Part shown: one piece after another, positions 6,784 through 14,616 of the stretch
Layout of the letters: every line of letters begins with the position of its first letter
Numbering within the stretch: the first letter of the stretch is position 1
Origin: Streptosporangiaceae bacterium
Lineage (GTDB): Bacteria > Actinomycetota > Actinomycetes > Streptosporangiales > Streptosporangiaceae
Direction of reading: 5' to 3'
Assembly (NCBI GenBank): GCA_030045215.1
Contig: JASIBJ010000128.1
Span: 1 to 25,595 of the forward strand
DNA length: 25,595 bases
Translations under genes and position numbers: made by a program
Notes under the pieces: generated by a model
Database searches by the model: none
Seen by the model: the letters and a program-made list of their open reading frames with translations, nothing else
Told to the model about the DNA's origin: nothing

Positions 6784-8499
6784 TCAGGCCCGGCTACGGG
6801 CCCGGACATACTCGCCCGGTGCGTCGCCAGCCGGCGGGAACGCCGCGCTGCCCATCGACGGCGGGTCGACCCGCGCTCCCGCCCGTGCGCCGGCCCAGTC
6901 GGCCCAGTCCTCCCACCAGGACCCAGGTTCGTGGCTGGCCGCCGCTCGCCATTGCGACGCCTCGCCCGGGTATTCATCCGCGGTCTCCAGCCAGGCCTTC
7001 GGGCCCGGCGGGTTGACGATCCCGGCGATGTGACCGCCGCTGGACAGCACGTACCGGACATCTCCCCCGAGCAGTCGGGTCGCCTGGTAGGAGGCGGTCC
7101 ACGGCACGATGTGATCGTTGACGGCGCCGACCACATAGGCGTCGTTCTTGACATTGGCCAGGGAGAGCCGCCGGCCGGCGAGCTCCATGACGCCGTTAGC
7201 GAGTTCGTTCCTCACATACAGGCAGCGCAGGTAGAACGCGTGCATGGCGGCAGGCATGCGGGTGCTGTCGGCATTCCAGGCCAGGATGTCAAAGGCAGGC
7301 GGCTTCTGGCCGAGCAGCCAGTTCGAGACGACGTAGCTGAAGATCAGGTCATTGGCCCTGATCACGTCGAAGGCGGCTGCCATCTGGCGGCCTTCGAGGT
7401 AGCCGGTCGCGTTCATCTGGCGCTCCAGCCTGGCTACTGTTTGCTCATCAGTGAACGCTCCGAGCACCCCCGGCTCGGAGTAATCGAGCATAGTGTTCAG
7501 CAGGGTGACCGAGCCGAGGCGATCGTCTCCGGTGTCGGCCAGGTAGGCCGCGAGCATCGCGGTCAGGGCGCCGCCGAGGCACAGCCCGACGATGTCGATC
7601 CGCGGCGCCCCGGTGATGTCCTGGATGACGTCAAGGGCCTGCCGCGGGCCGTGAATGAGGTAGTCGTCCAGGGTGACTCCGCGCATGGAGGCGTCCGGGT
7701 CGCGGTAAGAGATCGCGAACACCGTCCGCTCGTGCTGCACAGCCCACTCGAGGAAGCTGCGGCCCGGCGCCAGGTCCATGATGTAGTACTTGTTGATCCA
7801 GGGCGGGCTGGCCAGCAGCGGCACTTCGCGGACCTGGGGCGTCTGCGGTGCGTACTGGAGCAGTTCCATCAGGTCGTTCCTGAACACCACTTTTCCGGGT
7901 GTGGCCGCAAGGTTGAGGCCGAGCGTGAACGGCCGGGTGTCCACCTGACGCGGCATCCCGCGGTTGGTAAGCAGGTCGCTGACCATGTTGCGAGCACCGG
8001 CGAGGAGGCTGAGGCCGCCGGTGTCCAGAGCGTGCTTGAGCGCGGCCGGATTGGTGGGCAGGAAATTGACCGGCGCGAGTGCATCCGCCAGGAAGTCGGC
8101 CGCGAGCCGAGCCTTCGCGTCCTGGTGCCGATCGCCCTGGCCGGCCGTCAGCAGGTCGGACAGCAGCCGGCTGCCCGCCAGATAGGACTGCCGCAGCGCA
8201 AAGTAGAACGGGTTGCCGCTCCAGGCCGGATCGGCGAATCGTTTGTCGGGCGGCGCGGCCGGATCTCGCGGCGCGCCGAGCCAGATGCCGGCGGCGTCCG
8301 GGCCAATGGCGGCCAGACTCCGCCAGTAGCGGGTCACCGCCTCCGCGACCTCCGGCCGGCGGGACATGGCGCGGCCCAGCACGCGCAGCATGGCCTCCCC
8401 GAAGCCGGCGATGTCGACGGAACCGAACGCCGCCGCCTCGGGCCCGATCAGGCCGGCCTCTGCCTCGCCGGGCAGCGACTCAGGCTCCGAAGTCGTCAT
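6784..8499 (-). CDS. phaC: Poly(3-hydroxyalkanoate) synthase (class I type)
   Basis: 571 residues from ATG 8499, which has AGGAGG 7 nt upstream; an ATG 18 bp earlier overlaps that ribosome site and is rejected. The enzyme joins (R)-3-hydroxyacyl-CoA units into polyester at the granule surface. The N-terminal PhaC domain spans about residues 80-250 and the alpha/beta-hydrolase core about 250-500. The lipase-like box GLCLGG holds catalytic Cys307, with Asp462 (NDHIVPW) and His490 (GGHIAG) completing the triad. Length and the absence of an adjacent phaE or phaR fit the single-subunit class I. It follows phaA after an 84-bp spacer containing a strong hairpin. The C-terminal 70 residues are Trp/Ala-rich and variable, as usual. 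Confidence 0.96.
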   Translation of the reverse strand: MTTSEPESLPGEAEAGLIGPEAAAFGSVDIAGFGEAMLRVLGRAMSRRPEVAEAVTRYWRSLAAIGPDAAGIWLGAPRDPAAPPDKRFADPAWSGNPFYFALRQSYLAGSRLLSDLLTAGQGDRHQDAKARLAADFLADALAPVNFLPTNPAALKHALDTGGLSLLAGARNMVSDLLTNRGMPRQVDTRPFTLGLNLAATPGKVVFRNDLMELLQYAPQTPQVREVPLLASPPWINKYYIMDLAPGRSFLEWAVQHERTVFAISYRDPDASMRGVTLDDYLIHGPRQALDVIQDITGAPRIDIVGLCLGGALTAMLAAYLADTGDDRLGSVTLLNTMLDYSEPGVLGAFTDEQTVARLERQMNATGYLEGRQMAAAFDVIRANDLIFSYVVSNWLLGQKPPAFDILAWNADSTRMPAAMHAFYLRCLYVRNELANGVMELAGRRLSLANVKNDAYVVGAVNDHIVPWTASYQATRLLGGDVRYVLSSGGHIAGIVNPPGPKAWLETADEYPGEASQWRAAASHEPGSWWEDWADWAGARAGARVDPPSMGSAAFPPAGDAPGEYVRARSRA

Positions 8500-8541
8500 G
8501 CGAGTGCCTCCTGTCATGTTCCGCCGGTCGGCCGGGTCCCG

Positions 8542-8566
8542 CTCGGCCCGGGGTCGCCGGGCCGAG
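8542..8566 (-). other. Intercistronic hairpin between phaA and phaC
   Basis: CTCGGCCCGG (8542-8551) and CCGGGCCGAG (8557-8566) form a perfect 10-bp stem with a 5-nt loop in the spacer. Lacking a U-tract, it may act as an RNA processing or stability element, or partial terminator, that sets phaC level relative to phaBA. Function is inferred. Confidence 0.55.
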
Positions 8567-8583
8567 GCGCGCCCCGGCCGCTC

Positions 8584-9771
8584 TCACTGCCGCTCGAAGA
8601 TCGCCGCGATGCCCTGGCCTCCGCCGATGCACATCGTGGTCAAGGCGTAACGCCCGCCTGTGCGCCGCAGTTCGTGCAGGGCCTTGACCGCCAGGATGGT
8701 GCCGGTAGCGCCAATCGGATGGCCGAGCGAAATGCCGCTGCCGTTGGGATTGGTACGTTCCGCCGGCAGCCCGAGCTCGCGCGCGACCGCCAGCGCCTGG
8801 GCCGCGAAGGCCTCGTTGACCTCGAACACGTCGATATCGTCGACCTTCAGGCCGGTGCGCTCCAGCACTGCGCGCACGGCCGGCACCGGGCCCATGCCCA
8901 TGATCCGAGGCTCCACGCCGGCGTGCGAGTACCCGACCAGCCGGCCGAGCGCGCTCGCCCCGTGCTCCTCCGCATAGGAACGGCTAGCCAGTACCACCGC
9001 GCCGGCCGCGTCGTTGATGCCTGAGGCGTTCCCGGCCGTGACGCTGCCATCGGCACCGAACGCCGGGCGGAGCCTGGCCATGTCGTCGACGCTCACATCC
9101 GTCCGGACGTGCTCGTCAGTGTCCACGATCACAGCGCCTTTGCGGCCGGCCACTTCGACCGGCACGATCTGGTCACTGAAGTAACCGGCCGCAGCGGCGG
9201 CCGCTGCCCGGCGATGGCTCTCGGCCGCTAGCTCGTCCTGGCTTTCCCTGGACACGTGGAACTCGGTCGCGACATTCTCCGCGGTGACGCCCATGTGACA
9301 GCCATCGAATGGGTCGGTCAGCGCGCCAACCATCGCGTCGATCACCATGCCGTCCTGCATCCGCTGGCCCCATCGCATCGCGGGGAGCCAGTACTGACCG
9401 CGGCTCATGACCTCGGCACCGCCGGCCACCGCCGCTTCGCAGTCGCCGAGCGCGATGGCTTGCGCCGCGGACACGATCGCCTGCAGCCCGCTGCCGCAGA
9501 GCCGGTTGACGGTGAACGCCGGCGTAGCGGTCGGCAGGCCGCCGTTGACCGCTGCCACCCTGGACAGGTACATGTCCCTGGGCTCGGTGTGGATCACGTT
9601 CGCGAACACGACGTGGCCGACGTCGTCCGGCTCAACGCCGGACCGGGTGACGGCCGCCCGTACGACAGTCGCGGCGAGATCGCAGGGCGGAACGGCCGCC
9701 AGGCCGCCGCCGAACTTGCCGATGGCGGTACGAACCGCCGACAGCACCAGGACATCTCGTGAGTCATTCAT
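8584..9771 (-). CDS. phaA: Acetyl-CoA acetyltransferase (beta-ketothiolase)
   Basis: 395 residues, full length for the thiolase family, from ATG 9771 with GAGGT upstream. It condenses two acetyl-CoA to acetoacetyl-CoA, the first step of PHB synthesis. The nucleophile Cys92 lies in NRLCGSG, His351 in the GHPIGATG block, and the proton-transfer Cys381 in CIGGGQG. The stop of phaB is only 7 bp upstream, so the genes are co-transcribed. A role in beta-oxidation is possible for the family, but the neighbours phaB and phaC favour PHB formation. Confidence 0.94.
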   Translation of the reverse strand: MNDSRDVLVLSAVRTAIGKFGGGLAAVPPCDLAATVVRAAVTRSGVEPDDVGHVVFANVIHTEPRDMYLSRVAAVNGGLPTATPAFTVNRLCGSGLQAIVSAAQAIALGDCEAAVAGGAEVMSRGQYWLPAMRWGQRMQDGMVIDAMVGALTDPFDGCHMGVTAENVATEFHVSRESQDELAAESHRRAAAAAAAGYFSDQIVPVEVAGRKGAVIVDTDEHVRTDVSVDDMARLRPAFGADGSVTAGNASGINDAAGAVVLASRSYAEEHGASALGRLVGYSHAGVEPRIMGMGPVPAVRAVLERTGLKVDDIDVFEVNEAFAAQALAVARELGLPAERTNPNGSGISLGHPIGATGTILAVKALHELRRTGGRYALTTMCIGGGQGIAAIFERQ

Positions 9772-9778
9772 CGTGACC

Positions 9779-10606
9779 TCACATGTCCAGTCCGCCGTTG
9801 ACGGCCCAGATCTGGCCGGTGATGTACGCGGACTCGTCAGCGGCGAGGAACCCTACGACGCGCGCGATCTCCTCGGGCGCGCCCAGGCGGCCGACCGGGA
9901 TCTGGCCGCGGATCCGCTCGAGCAGCTTGTCGGGAATCGTCGCCAGCATGTCCGTGGCGATGAACCCGGGCGTGACGGCGTTGACGGTCAGCCCGACGCC
10001 GTCGCCAACCGGGTGCTGTGCCCGGCTGAGCTGGAAGACGGCCTCCTTGGCCAGCGACTTGGTGAGGCCGAACAGCCCGGACTTGGAGGCCGCGTAGTTC
10101 GCCTGGCCGATGTTCCCAGTCTCGCCGATGACCGAGGACACGTTGATGATGCGGCCGGTGCCTCGCTCGAGCATGTGGTCGAGCGCCGCCTGGGCCATGA
10201 AGAACGCGCCGGACAGGTTCACCGCTATCACCCGCTGCCAGTCCTCATCAGACATCTTGGCGACGGTCTTGTCGATGGTGATGCCGGCGTTGTTCACCAG
10301 GATGTCGAGCCGGCCCTGGCGCTCGATGACCTCGGCCAGGACGCGGCGGCAATCGCCAGCAAGGCCGATGTTTCCCTCGTGTACGGTGATGAGCTGCTCC
10401 GGGTAGCTGTCGCTCAGGTCAGCACGCAGCTTCTCCGCGGCCTCGGCGCCGCGCCAGTAGCCCGCGGCCACGCAAGCGCCGGCCGCGGCCAGGCGGCGGC
10501 TGATCGCGGCCCCGATCCCCCGGGTGCCGCCGGTGACGAAGGCCACCCGGCCTCGCAAGGTCTCGCCGGTATCACGCTGAACTAACCCGGTGCTGGTGCT
10601 GGTCAT
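9779..10606 (-). CDS. phaB: Acetoacetyl-CoA reductase (SDR family)
   Basis: 275 residues from ATG 10606, with AGGAG 8 nt upstream; an earlier in-frame start lacks such a site. It reduces acetoacetyl-CoA to (R)-3-hydroxybutyryl-CoA. SDR features: TGGTRGIG cofactor loop (25-32), NNAG (105-108), Ser158, Tyr171 and Lys175 as the catalytic set. The VTPGFIATDM block (211-220) is typical of PhaB/FabG. Residues about 191-205 look longer than in most PhaB proteins: a short insertion (SRAQHPVGDGVG) precedes LTVNAVTPGF. The enzyme probably prefers NADPH as PhaB usually does, but I cannot prove that from the loop. First gene of the pha operon. Confidence 0.92.
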   Translation of the reverse strand: MTSTSTGLVQRDTGETLRGRVAFVTGGTRGIGAAISRRLAAAGACVAAGYWRGAEAAEKLRADLSDSYPEQLITVHEGNIGLAGDCRRVLAEVIERQGRLDILVNNAGITIDKTVAKMSDEDWQRVIAVNLSGAFFMAQAALDHMLERGTGRIINVSSVIGETGNIGQANYAASKSGLFGLTKSLAKEAVFQLSRAQHPVGDGVGLTVNAVTPGFIATDMLATIPDKLLERIRGQIPVGRLGAPEEIARVVGFLAADESAYITGQIWAVNGGLDM

Positions 10607-10735
10607 CGTGGTTCTCCTCTGGTGTTCGTTCGATCCGCCGGACTGGCGCACGGCACCGAGAGACGACCCACACCAACCGCGTACCGCTTCTGCAAACGTG
10701 CGTCCGATACTTCGCCGCTGACCCGCCGGGTGAAA

Positions 10736-10762
10736 GTGACCAAGGTCCCGCGTGCAGGGACC
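10736..10762. promoter_or_regulatory. DosR-like box plus inverted repeat in the phaB / cyd-remnant spacer
   Basis: The spacer 10607-10848 separates divergent units. At 10736-10749 lies GTGACCAAGGTCCC, which reads GGGACCTTGGTCAC on the minus strand (9 of 10 arm positions). It overlaps a perfect inverted repeat, GGTCCC (10744-10749), 7-nt centre, GGGACC (10757-10762). The site is 130 bp from the phaB start and 100 bp from the cydA remnant start, so it could act on either. Confidence 0.5.
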
Positions 10763-10848
10763 ACACGACCCTCATGCAATCTCAGCGGGAAATGGTCGAC
10801 TGGCGGCGTCCGCGAACCCCCTTAAACCGAGCGCAGGAAGGGCCGGCC

Positions 10849-11034
10849 ATGAGCACGCTCGACTTGTCCAGGCGGCAGTTCGGCATCACGACCGTGTACC
10901 ACTTCATCTTCGTGCCGCTGACGATCGGTCTGTCCCTGCTCGTGGCCTGCCTCCAGACGGCGTGGCTGGTCAAGAAGGACCCTGCCTACCTGCGGTTGAC
11001 GAAACGCGCCAAGCAGGAAGGCGCTGATGTCTGA
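10849..11034 (+). pseudogene. cydA: Cytochrome bd oxidase subunit I, 5' remnant
   Basis: Starts at ATG 10849 with AGGAAGG upstream and reads like an intact CydA N-terminus for about 55 residues: FGITTVYHFIFVPLTIGL, with His18 at the position of the heme ligand of CydA (His19 in Escherichia coli), then a first membrane helix and YLRLTKRA. The similarity stops there and the frame ends at 11034, giving 61 residues against the usual 450-500. No quinol-binding loop or other helices remain, so it cannot be an oxidase subunit. It abuts the 3' scrap of a cydC/cydD gene, which implies a single internal deletion of a cydABDC locus. The start signals are still intact, so a short peptide could be made. 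Confidence 0.82.
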
Positions 11035-11233
11035 CCTGCTGGGCGCGACGGTCGGTCGCAGCGTCCTGCTGGTCACGCATGACCTCGAGGGGCCCAGGCA
11101 CTTCGATGAGGTGGTCGTGCTGGTGCGAGGCCAGGTCGTGGAGCGCGGTACGCACGCCACCCTGGTCCGTGGCCAGCCGGCGACCAACGGTCGGCCGCTG
11201 GCATTGGCGGACGGGCCGATGGGGGAAGGATGA
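11027..11233 (+). pseudogene. CydC/CydD-type ABC exporter ATPase, 3' remnant
   Basis: A 68-residue frame whose sequence matches the end of a cyd-type ABC ATPase: DLLGATVGRSVLLVTHDLEG includes the H-loop histidine (VTHD), followed by VVVLVRGQVVERGTH, the usual post-H-loop strand. Walker A, the signature motif and the whole membrane domain are missing. It overlaps the cydA scrap at ATGTCTGA in a different phase, and its stop overlaps the start of the acuC-like gene (ATGA). I cannot say whether it came from cydC, cydD or a fused cydDC. The overlap gives the appearance of translational coupling, but decay by deletion is the simpler reading. Confidence 0.78.
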
Positions 11234-12447
11234 GCAACATGACCTGCGCGCTGCACGTGTCCTGGGACGAGAAGCTGACGGAATACGACTTCGGCCCGCG
11301 TCACCCGATGGCACCGATCCGGATCAAGCTCACGATGGAACTCGCCACCGCCTTCGGTCTGCTCAGCCGGGAGCAGGTCGAGGTTGAGGCGGCGCCAGCC
11401 GCCTCCGACGCCGAGCTCAAGCTCGTGCACGACCCTGAGTACATCGAGGCTGTGCGATATGCAGGCCGGCTCTGGTCCGAGGACGCCGGCGAGTCAATTG
11501 ACGCCCGGAGGCTACTGCGGCATGGCCTCGGTACCGAGGACGATCCGGCCTTCCGGGACATGCACGAAGCCTCGGCCCTGGTGGCGGGGGCCACGCTCGG
11601 CGCGGCCAGGGCGGTCTGGGCCGGACGCGCGCGGCACGGAGCGAGCATCGCCGGCGGGCTGCATCACGCCATGCGCGACCGGGCCAGCGGGTTCTGCATC
11701 TATAACGACCCGGCAATCGCGATCGCCTGGCTGCTGCAAGAAGGCGCCGAACGCATCGCATATGTCGACATAGACGTACACCACGGTGATGGCGTTCAGG
11801 CTGCGTTCTGGAACGACCCGAGGGTGCTGACGATCAGCCTGCACGAGAGCCCGGAGACGCTCTTCCCCGGCACCGGTCGGGCGAGCGAGACCGGCGGGCC
11901 GGACGCCGATGGCTCGGCCGTCAACGTGGCGCTGCTGCCGGGTACCAGGGACGCGGGATGGCTGCGGGCGTTCGACGCGATCGTCCCGCCGCTGCTGCGG
12001 CAGTTCCGCCCGCAGATCCTGGTCAGCCAGCACGGGTGCGACACCCACTGGAGCGATCCGCTTGCCGATCTCCAGCTGACGATCGACGCGCAGCGGACCG
12101 CGCACGCGGCGCTGCACGATTTGGCGCACGAGGTCTGCGAGGGACGCTGGCTGTTCACCGGGGGCGGCGGGTACCAGCTGGTGGAGGTCGTGCCGAGATC
12201 GTGGACGCATCTGCTCGCGATAGCGGCCGGTGAGCCCATAGACCCCTCAGCCCACACGCCGCAACTGTGGCGTGAGTACGTGGGCGAGGTCGCGGTCGGG
12301 TCCCCGCCTGAGACGATGACCGAGGGCGGCACCGGCGAGTTCCCCAAGTTTGAGGCCGGCTATGACCCGGCCGAGCCCGTTGATCAGGCCATCTTGGCGA
12401 CAAGGAACGCGGTGTTTCCCGCGTACGGGATGATGCCGACGTTGTGA
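11230..12447 (+). CDS. acuC: AcuC-like class I histone deacetylase family protein
   Basis: 405 residues from ATG 11230 (GGGGAAGG upstream). It has the class I HDAC/AcuC fold signatures in order: His145-His146 (GGLHHA), the zinc-binding DIDVHHGDGV with Asp182 and His184, a third metal ligand at about Asp271 (HGCDTH), and the catalytic tyrosine in TGGGGY at 310-315. Known: AcuC deacetylates acetyl-CoA synthetase and reactivates it in Bacillus. The same island encodes a PatA-like acetyltransferase, so this is a plausible eraser partner, although HDAC-like enzymes can also act on acetylpolyamines or other amides. The C-terminal about 60 residues (after HTPQLWREY) are typical of actinobacterial AcuC. 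Confidence 0.92.
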   Translation: MSNMTCALHVSWDEKLTEYDFGPRHPMAPIRIKLTMELATAFGLLSREQVEVEAAPAASDAELKLVHDPEYIEAVRYAGRLWSEDAGESIDARRLLRHGLGTEDDPAFRDMHEASALVAGATLGAARAVWAGRARHGASIAGGLHHAMRDRASGFCIYNDPAIAIAWLLQEGAERIAYVDIDVHHGDGVQAAFWNDPRVLTISLHESPETLFPGTGRASETGGPDADGSAVNVALLPGTRDAGWLRAFDAIVPPLLRQFRPQILVSQHGCDTHWSDPLADLQLTIDAQRTAHAALHDLAHEVCEGRWLFTGGGGYQLVEVVPRSWTHLLAIAAGEPIDPSAHTPQLWREYVGEVAVGSPPETMTEGGTGEFPKFEAGYDPAEPVDQAILATRNAVFPAYGMMPTL

Positions 12448-12518
12448 CCCTTCGGACGCGCAGGCCTTCGGCGCTGTGACGGTCCGGCGGCCGCAGATCC
12501 CGCTTGCGCCGGGAAAGC

Positions 12519-12532
12519 AGGCCCTAGGTCCC
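12519..12532. promoter_or_regulatory. DosR-like box upstream of the WS/DGAT gene
   Basis: AGGCCCTAGGTCCC, which reads GGGACCTAGGGCCT on the minus strand (8 of 10 arm positions), 86 bp upstream of the ATG at 12618 in the 170-bp spacer after acuC. In Mycobacterium tuberculosis the related tgs1 gene is a DosR target. Confidence 0.52.
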
Positions 12533-12617
12533 CCCGTTCCCAGGCAGAAAGCCGCTGCCGCGACGATCGGCGGTCCCGCAGGCTTGGCTGTACACACGCG
12601 GGACGGAGGCAAGGGCA

Positions 12618-14018
12618 ATGGAGCGGATGAGCACTCTGGACGCGGGTTTCTACCTGGTGGATCACCGTAACGTGCCGATGCACCTCGGCTCGGTCGCGAT
12701 CTTCGACGGGCCCGCGCCGCGGCATTCCGAGCTGGCCGAGCTGTACACGGCCAGACTTGCGCGGCTGCCGCGATACCGGCAGGTGGTGCGGACCGCTCCG
12801 CTGCAGCTACTGCGCCCGGCCTGGGCCGATGACCCCGACTTCGACATCTACGAGCACATCCGTCACCTCAGGGTTCCGCGGCCGGGCGACGATGCGCAGC
12901 TTCGCGAGCTGGCCGGGCGCATCTTTGCCGAGCCGCTCGACCCGCACAGGCCGCTGTGGGAGGCCTGGTTGCTTGACGGCCTGGCAGGCGGCAGGTGGGC
13001 GGTCCTGTCGAAGGTGCACCATTGCGTGGTCGACGGAGTCGGAGGATCCGACCTGATGACGGCACTCTTCGGCCCGGAGTGCGATTCCGCGGACCACCCC
13101 GCCGGGGCCGCTGACCAGCCAGCCTCGGCGACCGATCGCGTCGCCGAAGCGATCGCCAGGCCGGTCCGCGAGCTGGCGGCGGTCGCCGGCAGCGTTCTCA
13201 CGCAGCTGCCGTGCGTCCAGGACCTCGCCGCCTACGGTCAGGGCCTGGCGCGCGGGGCGCGGCGCCTGGCCGCCGGCAGTGTCAGCTCGCTGAACGGCCC
13301 GGCCGGCCGAAGCCGCCGGTGGGCATGGACCAGCACCAACCTCGATGAGCTCCGGCAAATCCGGGGCACGCTCGGCGGCACCGTGAACGATGTCCTGCTC
13401 GCCGCCGCAGCGGGCAGCCTGCGGAGGGTGATACCCGAACGCGAGCTGGCGGCTCACCAGGTGGTCAGGTCCCTCGTGCCGGTGTCCGTGCGCACGGCCA
13501 CGGAATCCGGAGCAGTCACGAACCGGCTATCGGCCGTCCTCGTTAATCTGCCAGTTGCCGAGCCGGAGCCGCTGAGGCGGCTGGAGCAGATCCGCGCGCA
13601 GACCGAGGATTTGAAGCGCACCCACCAGGCGGCCGGGCCGCAATTGCTGAGCGGGATGCTCGGTGCGACCGCACCGCCGCTGCTGGCGCTCGGGCTGCGG
13701 GCCGCGTTCCGGCTGCCGCAGCCGTTCGTGCAGATGGTCACCACAAACGTTCCAGGACCCGGCGTCCCGCTGTCGGCTCTCGGCCGCCCGCTGGCGGCGA
13801 TATACCCATACGCACCGATCGGCGGTAATGTACGCATCTCCGTGGCCATGTTCTCGTACGCCAGCACGCTGTACTTCGGCGTCACCGCAGACAACGACGC
13901 CATCGCCGGACCCGAGGAGCTGACCGGCGGCCTCAACCATGAGATTGCCATCCTCAGCCGACTGGCGGGCCTGGACCGTGACGCCGTCCTCGCCACCACG
14001 GCGTCAGCCGCAGGATGA
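12618..14018 (+). CDS. Wax ester synthase / diacylglycerol acyltransferase (Tgs1-like)
   Basis: 466 residues, full length for the WS/DGAT family, from ATG 12618 with GGAGG 8 nt upstream. It transfers an acyl group from acyl-CoA to diacylglycerol or a fatty alcohol, making triacylglycerol or wax ester at the inner membrane. The catalytic HHxxxDG motif is HHCVVDG at 134-140 (His135, Asp139), preceded by RPLWEAWLL at 111-119, and a C-terminal domain shows NVPGP and YPYAPIGG. The N-terminus MSTLDAGFYLVD is the family opening. Mycobacterial Tgs1 (Rv3130c) is the main dormancy lipid synthase. It is monocistronic and convergent with a usp gene 14 bp away. Confidence 0.93.
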   Translation: MERMSTLDAGFYLVDHRNVPMHLGSVAIFDGPAPRHSELAELYTARLARLPRYRQVVRTAPLQLLRPAWADDPDFDIYEHIRHLRVPRPGDDAQLRELAGRIFAEPLDPHRPLWEAWLLDGLAGGRWAVLSKVHHCVVDGVGGSDLMTALFGPECDSADHPAGAADQPASATDRVAEAIARPVRELAAVAGSVLTQLPCVQDLAAYGQGLARGARRLAAGSVSSLNGPAGRSRRWAWTSTNLDELRQIRGTLGGTVNDVLLAAAAGSLRRVIPERELAAHQVVRSLVPVSVRTATESGAVTNRLSAVLVNLPVAEPEPLRRLEQIRAQTEDLKRTHQAAGPQLLSGMLGATAPPLLALGLRAAFRLPQPFVQMVTTNVPGPGVPLSALGRPLAAIYPYAPIGGNVRISVAMFSYASTLYFGVTADNDAIAGPEELTGGLNHEIAILSRLAGLDRDAVLATTASAAG

Positions 14019-14026
14019 CCCCCGCT

Positions 14027-14053
14027 GCGGCGTCAGCCGCCGGTTGACGCCGC
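14027..14053. terminator. Inverted repeat between convergent genes
   Basis: GCGGCGTCA (14027-14035) and TGACGCCGC (14045-14053) form a perfect 9-bp stem with a 9-nt loop spanning the 14-bp gap between the convergent WS/DGAT and usp genes and running into the usp 3' end. It could end both transcripts; no U-tract is present. Confidence 0.42.
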
Positions 14054-14587
14054 GCGCGGAGCCTCTGCCTTCGTGGCCGGGACCACGATCACCGGGCACA
14101 CCGCATGCCGCAGGCAGTAGGACGTGACCGAGCCATGCAGGATGGCACGCGCGCTGACCTGACGCTCGCGACCCACTACCAGCACGTCGCCAGGCCGGCG
14201 AGCGATGTCGGTCAGGACAACGCCGGGATCGCCGTCCGGGGTCTCGATGGCCACGTCCAGGTCGGCTGCCGCTTGGCCGAGCGCCTGCTCAAGCGCCTTC
14301 TTGGTCAGCACCCTGGCCGCAACGCGCTGCTCCCAGTCCGCGAAGTACAGCACGACGTGCGGGTGAGCCAGATGCCGGTGACGGCGGCCGCCGTGCCTGG
14401 GCAGGCCCAGCGCCCAGGACCGGACGGCGATCAGCCTGGCCCCATGTCGGCGCGCTAGCGCGACCGCCTCCCGGAGCGCGGCCAGGCCGGGCCCGGAGTC
14501 GTCGATGCCGACGATGACCCGGCAGACGGCTAAGCCGCTGTCTGACGGGACGCCACCGGCCTGAGCCAGCGGCGAACCGGAACTCAT
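14033..14587 (-). CDS. Universal stress protein, divergent nucleotide site
   Basis: 184 residues from ATG 14587 (GGGAAGG upstream). The first strand VIVGIDDSGPG and final VIVVP strand are Usp-like, but the C-terminal signature reads GRERQVSARAILHGS: the second glycine of G-x2-G-x9-G-S is an arginine. A His/Arg-rich insertion (RHGGRRHRHLAHPH, about residues 64-77) lies after the second strand. ATP binding is therefore uncertain. It is the last gene of the cbs-pnpox-adh-usp operon, 29 bp after adh. Confidence 0.87.
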   Translation of the reverse strand: MSSGSPLAQAGGVPSDSGLAVCRVIVGIDDSGPGLAALREAVALARRHGARLIAVRSWALGLPRHGGRRHRHLAHPHVVLYFADWEQRVAARVLTKKALEQALGQAAADLDVAIETPDGDPGVVLTDIARRPGDVLVVGRERQVSARAILHGSVTSYCLRHAVCPVIVVPATKAEAPRAASTGG

Positions 14588-14616
14588 CGTCGCCGCCTTC
14601 CCGCCCGGCCGCCTCG

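Noticed and set aside
6931..9024. A 697-codon plus-strand open frame
   Set aside because: It is antisense to phaC and phaA, whose catalytic residues are all intact. Long antisense frames are expected in high-GC DNA, and the product has no recognisable motif.
11027..11233. A functional small ABC-type protein translationally coupled to acuC
   Set aside because: Walker A, signature motif and membrane domain are all absent, and the partner upstream is an equally truncated cydA, so a deletion remnant is simpler.
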